64,000 nucleotides of DNA, taken from assembly GCA_030704615.1 (NCBI GenBank), contig CM060732.1:60431053-60495052 (forward strand), read 5' to 3'. The translations under genes and the position numbers were made by a program. The notes beneath the pieces were generated by a model. It saw nothing but the letters and a program-made list of their open reading frames with translations, did not search any database and was not told the DNA's origin. This stretch comes from Takakia lepidozioides. Lineage: Eukaryota > Streptophyta > Takakiopsida > Takakiales > Takakiaceae. Positions 57,480 to 64,000 of this stretch are shown piece after piece. Each line of letters opens with the position of its first letter. Positions within the stretch are counted from its first letter, which is position 1.

Positions 57480-58358
57480 GTGAAGAACAAGTACCCGTTA
57501 CCACGCATGGACAATCTATTTGACCAACTGCGAGGAGCAAAATACTTTACGAAGCTTGATTTGAGGAGTGGATACAACCAAATTCGAGTCGCTGATGAAG
57601 ATATATATAAGACCGCTTTCCACACTAGGTATGGACATTTTGAATACATGGTTATGTCATTTGGTCTCACCAATGCCCCAGCCACATTCATGAGCCCCAT
57701 GAATGATATCTTTCGTCCATTCTTAGATAGATTTGTGATAGTTTTTTTAGATGATATTTTGATCTATAGTAACAGCCTTGTCGAGAATAGAAACCACCTC
57801 AAACAAGTATTACAAGTTCTCCGTGAGAATCAGCTATATGCCAAAACATCTAAATGTGAGTTTGGAAAACAAGAAGTAGACTATCTTGGGCATCGCGTTA
57901 GTAGGAAGGGAATTGAGGTAATGAGTGAGAAAATAGAAGCTATTCAGCAGTGGATAGCCCCTGAAGACATTACCTCAAGAATTTTCTTGGCCTTACCAGA
58001 TTCTACAGACGATTTGTATGGGTATTCTCAAAGATTGCCCAACCATTAACAAATCTTTTGGGAAAAGGAATTAGATGGAAGTGGGGTACAGAAGATGAGT
58101 TAGCATTGCAGGCCTTAATGGATGCGTTGCTTCATGCCCCGATCTTGAAATGGTATGATCCGACAAGACTAATCAAGCTCTCGGTAGATGCATCAAGCTC
58201 AGCAGTGGGTGGGGTGTTACAACAAGAATGGGAAGATGGATGGCACCCAATGACATATTTTTCGCCCAAATTGTTACCTGCAGAACAAAATTATCATATA
58301 ACCGAACGAGAAGAATTGACTATTGTTTTGGCTACAAAACATTGGAAGCACTATCTTG
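57480..58358 (+). pseudogene. Ty3 RT core and first half of RNase H
   Basis: Continues directly after the stop with [43 protein letters not shown] and the active site [10 protein letters not shown] (near 57747). A frame change occurs around 57970-58050. RNase H begins KLSVDASSSAVGGVLQQEW and runs to the Mutator-like insertion at KHWKHYL. Confidence 0.85.
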
Positions 58359-59036
58359 CAACGACGCAATGGCGTGAGCCTTGCGCGTGAACGCGCGAGC
58401 ATACGCTCACGCAGGAATGACGTGGCGTGAGCGTGCACCCACGTTGACGTGGCGTGAGCATGATGTCAGCAGGCTGATATGGCGACAAATGCTGATGTGG
58501 CACTGCGCCGTCATCTACCACGTCAGCATGAACATGCGCCGCCTATAACCGAGGATGGTCCTATGACCGTTGGATTAATACAGGAAATCCTTGGCTGAAT
58601 ACAATGAAGACTACCATGGGGCCTACAATTGTAGCATCCAACATTGTGCAATTACAAATGTTTGTTTCACTTTTACAATTACAAAGACGAGAAAATATCC
58701 TCACAAAGTATGTGCCATAGAGGCTGCCACGAGAAGACCTTGCTTCCTCCCCAAATAACAATGAGAGTTAGGATCATCTTCAAAAGATGATTGCAGTGCA
58801 TAGCGACAGGAAAACATGTAGACTTCGAAAGGTGCAATGATGCATGTGCTTTTAAAAGTTGTCACTCAGAGCTCACTCAGTATAGTTGGAAGCATAATGG
58901 AGGGATAATGGACGTCATATCATTGCACCGCCGACGATGTTGCAAACGAATTGATTTGAATTGAATTTCCATGACAATGTTGCAAATTGCACATTTCATA
59001 GCATGATCGTCCACATACCACATTACATAGCAGATG

Positions 59037-59819
59037 CTACCTATGTGTTGTATCCCGCTGCAATAAAGTATTGACCTCGTTGAAACTCATAGTGGCCTGG
59101 TGAACGAAGTTGTCACGTTTGGGATCGCAAACCATCATCTTTAAAAATATGAAATACAAATGTTTGCAGGGTATGAATTTACCTCTCTTGCCCAAATTGG
59201 TTGATAACATATTCACAAAATCAGGACATGTGCAATTGGGGAAATTGGAAACCGTGATGTCGTAGGCCCTGTCATGAACAGCAGATGTCGAAGTGATCAT
59301 TGTGTACACCCGACCATATCCTGGATCGGGCACTTCCGTGGTGCTTGCAACACGAGCTTGGAGCATTCTTGCGGACTCCACTTTGCCGAAGTGTTCAGCG
59401 GTTGGAGGGAAACGCCGAACTAGTTTTCCATCTCGTTTGGTTGGCCACAAGTGAGGATTTGCCGGAGGGACCCAAGAGGATGTAGAAGTAGAAGCACATG
59501 CATGCAGTTGGGGTTGTCTCGCAAGGGAAAAGTCTGCCTCCTCCAGCATTGCAATCTCATGACTCGTGAGATGTGTTCCCACCTTGACGGGCCAAATGGT
59601 TGGAGAAGCTGGCTTCATCACCACGAAAGGACGCACAGTTCCATACACACATCTACTACAATCGTCTGCGCAGAACCAGAACTTGTGGTTTTTTGCTTCT
59701 GATTGGCCGTATGGACACATCACACCCGTGAAAGTCGGAGTAGGAGTCTGGGCACCACCTCTGGATATAGATGAAGTGTACTTTTCGAAATTAGTTGCCC
59801 TGATCGCTGTACATTTCAC
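59037..59819 (-). pseudogene. SWIM zinc-finger protein fragment inside the Mutator-like element
   Basis: An open minus-strand frame of about 260 codons. Near its C terminus it has DITVSNFPNCTCPDFVN and GKFIPCKHLYFIFLK, matching the SWIM signature C-x-C-x(n)-C-x-H. Upstream it contains CADDCSRCVYGT and a segment, VGTHLTSHEIAMLEEADF, without a family I can name. SWIM fingers terminate many Mutator transposases, but the DDE catalytic domain is absent. No ATG is found at the 5' end of the frame, so it is probably a fragment. It could also be a captured host gene piece. Confidence 0.55.
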
Positions 59820-60184
59820 ACGAGACCCTGCATTTGTGCGTTCTATGTGTCAAACGTGGTCAGGGCATGTGGACTCCAGCACATCAAGGGGATAGTTTCT
59901 CTCCTGCATCATTTCATTGGCACTGTTTGATGCTGGAGCCTGTCGTCGTGTTGGAGGTTCTTACAGAATGGAGGTTCCGACACCTATCTGTCATGCAGGG
60001 GAACATGAGGCTTCGAGAAGTTATTGCGGTCTGCCCTGTGCGAATCAGAATCCGAGCCAGGTGGGGTGTTCAATTTCCTCTTACATGAGCCGAATCTCTC
60101 CTCCCCTTCAAGATGTGGAATTCTAGAAACAAGTAGCGTTCCCTGGGCATACAACAAAAACAAAAACAAAACAAAAAAAACAGA

Positions 60185-61375
60185 AGTGATGATCGGCGAC
60201 ACTGACAGAAGTGATGGTCGGCACCGACCATCGCATCCACCCCAATGCCAAATGTCAAAAGTCACCTTAAATTTATTTATAAATAAATAAATAAAATCGG
60301 AAAGTGATGATCGGCGGCACCGACAGAAGTGATGGTCGGCACCGACCATCACATCCCCCAAATGCCGAATGTCAAAAAACAAAAAAAAAAAAAAAAAAAA
60401 CAGAAAGTGATGATCGGCGATATTGACAGAAGTGATGGTCAGTACCGACCATCGCATCCGCCCTAATGCCGAATGTCAAAAGCCCAAAAAAAAAATCGGC
60501 GGCACTGACAGAAGTGATGGTCGGCACCGACCATCACATCCACCCAAATGCCAAATGTCAAAAGCCAAAAAAAACAAAAAACAAAAAAAAAACATAAAGT
60601 GATGGTCGGCGATATTGACAGAAGTGATGGTCGGCACCGACCATCGCATCCGCCCTAATGCCGAATGTCAAAAGCCAAAAAAAAAGATCGGCGGCACTGA
60701 CAGAAGTGATGGTCGGCACCGACCATCACATCACCCAAATGCCGAATGTAAAAAAAAACAAAAAAAAAACACAGAGAGTGGTGATCGGTAACTGAAGTGA
60801 TGGTCGGCACCGATCATCACATCCACCCAAATGCCGAATGTAAAAAAAAAAACAAAAAAAACGGAAAGTGATGATCGGCGTCACCGACCATCGCATCCAC
60901 CCAAATGCCGAATGTCCAAATATATATATATGTATATGATCGGCGGCACTGGCAGAAGTGATGGTCGGCACCGACCATCGCATCCGCCCAAATGCCGAAT
61001 GTCAAAAAGCCAATTTAAATTTAAATTTAAAAAAAAAATTATGATCAGCGGCACTGACAGAAGTGATGGTCGGTGCTGACCATCACATCCACCCAAATGC
61101 CAAATGTCCCAAAAAAAAAAAACGGAGAGTGATGATCGGCGCACCGACAGATGTGATGGTTGGCACCAAATGCCGAATGAAAGAAAAGTTTTTTTTTAAA
61201 AAAATAAAAAAAATAAAAATCGGCTGCACCGACAGAAGTGATGGCCGGCACCGATCATTACATCCACCCAAATGCCAAATATCAAAAGCAAAAAATCAAA
61301 TAAAAACAAATAAATAAAATTAGAAGTAATGATCGGCACCAATCATCACATCCACCCAAATGCCGAATGTCAAAT
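60185..61375. repeat. Tandem minisatellite with hairpin units, inside the Mutator-like element
   Basis: About ten to eleven units of roughly 85-125 bp. Each has gatcggcg-cac/tattgacagaag, then gatggtcggcaccgaccatc, then cacatccacccaaatgccga, followed by a variable A-rich run. The 9-bp arms gatggtcgg and ccgaccatc form a tight hairpin in each unit. Low-complexity A tracts separate units. Confidence 0.88.
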
Positions 61376-61637
61376 GCAAAAAAAAAAAAAAAAAAAAAAA
61401 ACAGTCTACGGCTACCAATTCTGCGGCTATAGGCCCCTTTCTCCCTGTTCTGTCCGCGGTCATAGGTACGCCCGTGGAAATGACATGGTGAGGCGTAACG
61501 TGGCGTCAACCACGCTGGCGAACACTGCTGACGTGGCGTCGGACCCTTGAGCCAATGTGGCGAGAACCGGTGACGTGGCGTGAGCTTGGCCGCGCTTACG
61601 CGGCCAGACTCACACGGAGGCATCCCCCACTATCTTG

Positions 61638-62030
61638 GAGACAAAGAGTTCATAGTGGAGACAGACCATAAACCGTTGGTGTACTTGGAGACACAGAAAG
61701 ATCTATCGAAGAGACAGATTCGTTGGGCGGAGTGGCGACAACAATTTAACATGAAGATTGTCTATGTTGAGGGAAAACGACAATTGGCGGATGCTATGAC
61801 AAGGATGCCGTGCATGAACACATTGACAATAATCAACATTCAACCCGATTGGTGGAACAAGATAGCGACGGCTTCTAAAGATGATGGGGAGATCGTGGAC
61901 GCTAAGAAGAAGGGCAAAGTGACAAAAGTTCGAGGGTTGGTATTCAAGAAAGGTAAATTTTGGATCCCTGATGAACCTACATTGAAGACAGAAGTCTTGT
62001 TTGAAGCTCATGATACGGTGATAGTATGAT
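61638..62030 (+). pseudogene. Ty3 RNase H, second half, and linker
   Basis: Resumes with GDKEFIVETDHKPLVYLETQ, KRQIRWAEWRQQFNMKIVYV and GKRQLADAMTRMP, the usual end of the RNase H domain. It reads on into FKKGKFWIPDEPTLKTEVLF before a stop at 62027. Confidence 0.85.
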
Positions 62031-62921
62031 ATGTTGGAGTTGAAAAAACATTCAAACAACTAAAACGAACATTTTATTGGCCGCGGATGCAAGACGAGAT
62101 GGAGGCGTACGTTCGAAGTTGCATGAAATGTCAACAAAACAAGTCAACAAACTGCAAGCCAGCAGGTTTTTTACAACCACTAGCAGTACCAAACAGACGT
62201 TGGGAACATATGAGCATGGATTTAGTTTGTGAGTTACCTCAAACCTCATCAGGATACGACACTATAGTGGTATTTGTAGATAAATTGAATAAGATGATAC
62301 ACATCCGTCCCACTAGAAAATCCGTCACTGCACCTGAACTAGCTCGACTATATCTGGAAGCGGTCTATTCCCATAATGGGCTATCTAAAGTTATCATTAC
62401 TGACAGGGGTACCCAATTTACTAGCTTGTTTTGGAAAAGTTTATTTGGTCTTTTTAAAACCAAATTAGTTATGTCAACAGCCTATCATCCGGAGTCAGAT
62501 GGACAGACAGAGCGAGTGAATCGTACAATTGAAGACATGTTGCGGGCTTTTACGTTAGAAGAACAAGAAGAATGAAATTGGTTATTACCATTAGTAGAAT
62601 TTTCATACAATAACTTGGTCAACGTGTCAACGAAAGAAACTCTTTTCTTTTTTATGTATGGTGAACACCCAAATATGCCAACAACTCTTACAAAGTTCAA
62701 GTTACCAAATGAGGAGTTATCCAAGGTAGCCGCGACTAACGCATTTGTGTAACAAATTCGACGGTGAGTATGTAAAGCTAAAGAGAAGCTGATGGTTGCC
62801 CAAAATCGCCAAAAGCAGTATGCAAATGCACGTCGACGAGATGACGAGTTTGCAGTTGGGGATCAAGTGTGGTTATTTACAACCAATTTACACATCAATG
62901 GATCGCGAAAACTAGGGGCAC
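62031..62921 (+). pseudogene. Ty3 integrase, truncated at the C terminus
   Basis: Contains YWPRMQDEMEAYVRSCMKCQ (zinc-binding domain), then MSMDLVCELPQTSSGYD, TDRGTQFTSLFW and YHPESDGQTERVNRTIED, which give the catalytic Asp, Asp and Glu. A stop at 62573-62575 precedes LLPLVEFSYNNLVN. The C-terminal domain VGDQVWLFTTNLHI continues to about 62920, where the minus-strand LTR begins. Confidence 0.88.
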
Positions 62922-63244
62922 TGTCGTGCGCATACGTATCGCTATCCAAACTACACCACACATATATGGACAATAAAGTAGTCTGCCACAATCGCCCCCC
63001 TAGCTGGTGGATAGGTCCCTCTAACTCCAGATAGCTACAAGATGTAATAGCCACAGCCGTACTAAGTCCTCTATCACTGTCTCTATTGTACTCAAACTCT
63101 ATAGACCAAGAGGCCGGGTACAAGAGTAGCCCCATCGTTAGTCGCCGTCTTGCAATCTGTGAATTTGAGCCAGGATCTCGTGTGTTCAAGGTCTCCTGGT
63201 AGCTTGGCCTTGCATTTCTTGTTAGCCTCCCATGGTTGTATCCA
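62922..63244 (-). repeat. 3' LTR of the PHD-finger Ty3 element
   Basis: On the minus strand it starts TGGATACAACC directly after the purine tract that follows the polyprotein stop (TAG, 63251-63253), and it ends GCGCACGACA, where the interrupted integrase of the older element begins. Length 323 bp. The 5' LTR lies outside the window, so the borders rest on TG...CA ends and neighbours only. Confidence 0.5.
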
Positions 63245-63250
63245 CCCCCA

Positions 63251-63553
63251 CTATCCAATGCAATGCGGACATAACCAATCCCCATCAGGAACCATCTCAA
63301 GAGGTGGAGTCAAGCATCCCATATGCCAACCTCTAGAGCATCGATCACACACCAGCATGGTGGCTGCCCCTCTAGCAGACCCACACAACATACACCTCAA
63401 ACTTGCAGGTACCACTGCCAGGTTTGGGTCAATCCTGCCATCGACATTTGGAAGGTGACATGGCGCGCAATTACGCACATGGTCCTTCCAAGTTATGCCA
63501 TCCCGACCCTCCAAGATCAAGACGCCTGAGGGCAATACCTCTCGAACCCTCAA
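63251..63553 (-). pseudogene. PHD finger at the C terminus of a retrotransposon polyprotein
   Basis: Reads REVLPSGVLILEGRDG, CAPCHLPNVDGR, then CMLCGSARGAATMLVCDRCS, RGWHMGCLTPPLE and GDWLCPHC, a complete C4HC3 PHD finger with the conserved Trp before the last cysteine pair. PHD fingers of this type commonly read the histone H3 N-terminal tail. The stop codon lies seven bases before the LTR. The frame is shared with the upstream integrase part, separated by one TGA. Confidence 0.8.
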
Positions 63554-63562
63554 AATAACACG

Positions 63563-63990
63563 TCATGCAGTCACATCCAAGGTCGTAGGAGCAGTCTGCT
63601 GCATATAAACATAGTCACCAGGGTTAAATCTCCGGATCCCACGACGATAGCCCTCACCACGTATGGTAGCATACCTCAACGTATCACGATGTTGTGCAAT
63701 GACAAGATTCTCGAAAGCCATATGCATGACTTTCTTGAACAACTTTGCACGCTGATCACATGCACGTGCCCACACGTCCGGATCATCAAGGTTAAGAACT
63801 GTAGCAGCTTGGATGTAGGTAAATCCGGCTCTCGGCCAAAGAGAAGAAAGTATGGTGAGAATGAGGCAAGTGATGTTTGCTTGCTGAACCTGTAGCCCAT
63901 GGCTAACCAGGGTAAGTGAAGGTCCCAATCTCCTAGGTGTCCCTTCTGCAAGCCATACTTGCGCAAACCCCTCTTTATTGTATGAACAAC
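63563..63990 (-). pseudogene. Integrase C-terminal region of the PHD-finger element
   Basis: Minus-strand frames give WDLHLPWLAMGYRFSKQTSL and FSPYFLLFGREPDLP, the classic end of the integrase core of Ty3 elements. After a frameshift near 63830 follow DDPDVWARACDQRAKLFKKV and RRGIRRFNPGDYVYMQQTAP, resembling the C-terminal DNA-binding domain (F-x-x-G-D-x-V). The catalytic core lies beyond the window. Confidence 0.8.
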
Positions 63991-64000
63991 CCTCTCTGCC

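Larger units (their letters stand above)
58349..61637. mobile_element. Mutator-like element with 10-bp target duplication, in Ty3 RNase H
   Basis: The 10-bp sequence cactatcttg occurs at 58349-58358 and 61628-61637; the 3269 bp between them interrupt the RNase H frame of the Ty3 element, which resumes immediately after the second copy. The termini are GC-rich imperfect inverted repeats of about 50 bp (for example gcgtgag...gcgcg...gctcacgc at the left and its counterpart at the right), with subterminal copies of tgacgtggcgtgagc. Target duplications of 9-11 bp and long inverted ends fit Mutator-like elements. It carries a SWIM-finger frame and a minisatellite but no transposase core. Confidence 0.78.
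54480..62921 (+). mobile_element. Ty3-type LTR retrotransposon, degenerate and interrupted
   Basis: Contains a 5' LTR, a tRNA primer site, gag, protease, RT, RNase H and integrase in the Ty3 order (RT before integrase). The 3' LTR is missing because the integrase C terminus is cut at about 62921 by another element. A 3.3-kb Mutator-like insertion lies in RNase H (58359-61627). Multiple stops and frame changes show that it cannot be autonomous. Confidence 0.88.
62922..64000 (-). mobile_element. 3' end of a second Ty3-type element with a C-terminal PHD finger
   Basis: A minus-strand element running off the right edge. It has the end of an integrase, a linker, a PHD finger, a polypurine tract (TGGGGG) and an LTR. 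It is inserted in the integrase of the 54480-62921 element, so it is younger. One in-frame TGA (63563-63565) and one frameshift near 63830 are visible. Confidence 0.75.

Noticed and set aside
60024-61317. Repetitive frames on both strands in 60.0-61.3 kb (for example MVGADHH-type repeats)
   Set aside because: They are translations of the minisatellite.
1-64000. CRISPR arrays, bacterial operons or telomere repeats
   Set aside because: The repeats are irregular or transposon-derived, genes are spliced, and no TTTAGGG-type array occurs despite the presence of TERT.

Overview
The window is nuclear DNA from a land plant, most likely a seed-free lineage (fern, lycophyte or bryophyte) with a large, repeat-rich genome. 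Support: spliced genes with GT-AG introns; a telomerase reverse transcriptase (TERT) aligning best with plant TERTs; an AVT3-type vacuolar amino-acid transporter; a decayed PLS-class pentatricopeptide-repeat (PPR) gene; and many Ty3, LINE, Mutator-like, Harbinger-like and pogo-like elements. The species cannot be named from sequence alone.

Layout. 0.3-8.9 kb (minus): exons of a Patched-family (Hedgehog-receptor-like, sterol-sensing domain) membrane protein, its 3' end running off the left edge, with LINE tails in and around its introns. 9-23 kb: mostly intergenic, with a (CT)n run, tRNA-derived SINE-like segments, a minus-strand PPR pseudogene (14.2-15.7 kb), Copia remnants (17.7-19.9 kb), Harbinger transposase pieces (20.0-21.9 kb) and, between them, one clean exon of a fatty-acid 2-hydroxylase-like protein. 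23.7-25.9 kb (plus): a complete two-exon AVT3-like transporter. 29.0-41.2 kb (plus): a nearly complete TERT gene of about 12 exons, with LINE debris in its introns. 41.2-49.7 kb: LINE fragments, one of which is split by a minus-strand non-LTR element of the restriction-like-endonuclease (R2-like) type. 50.4-51.9 kb: a pogo-like inverted-repeat element. 52.5-54.5 kb: an RNase H remnant and a minisatellite. 54.5-62.9 kb: a degenerate Ty3 retrotransposon (5' LTR, primer site, gag, protease, RT, RNase H, integrase) cut within RNase H by a Mutator-like element with a 10-bp target duplication and an internal minisatellite. 62.9-64 kb (minus): the 3' end of another Ty3-type element whose polyprotein ends in a PHD finger, inserted in the integrase of the first.

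Only the Patched-like gene, the transporter and TERT look functional. They share no pathway and the order appears incidental. A ~150-bp repeat occurs both in the transporter intron and just upstream of the TERT start. Splice sites were chosen by eye from reading phase, splice consensus and family alignment from memory; the unresolved joins are stated.
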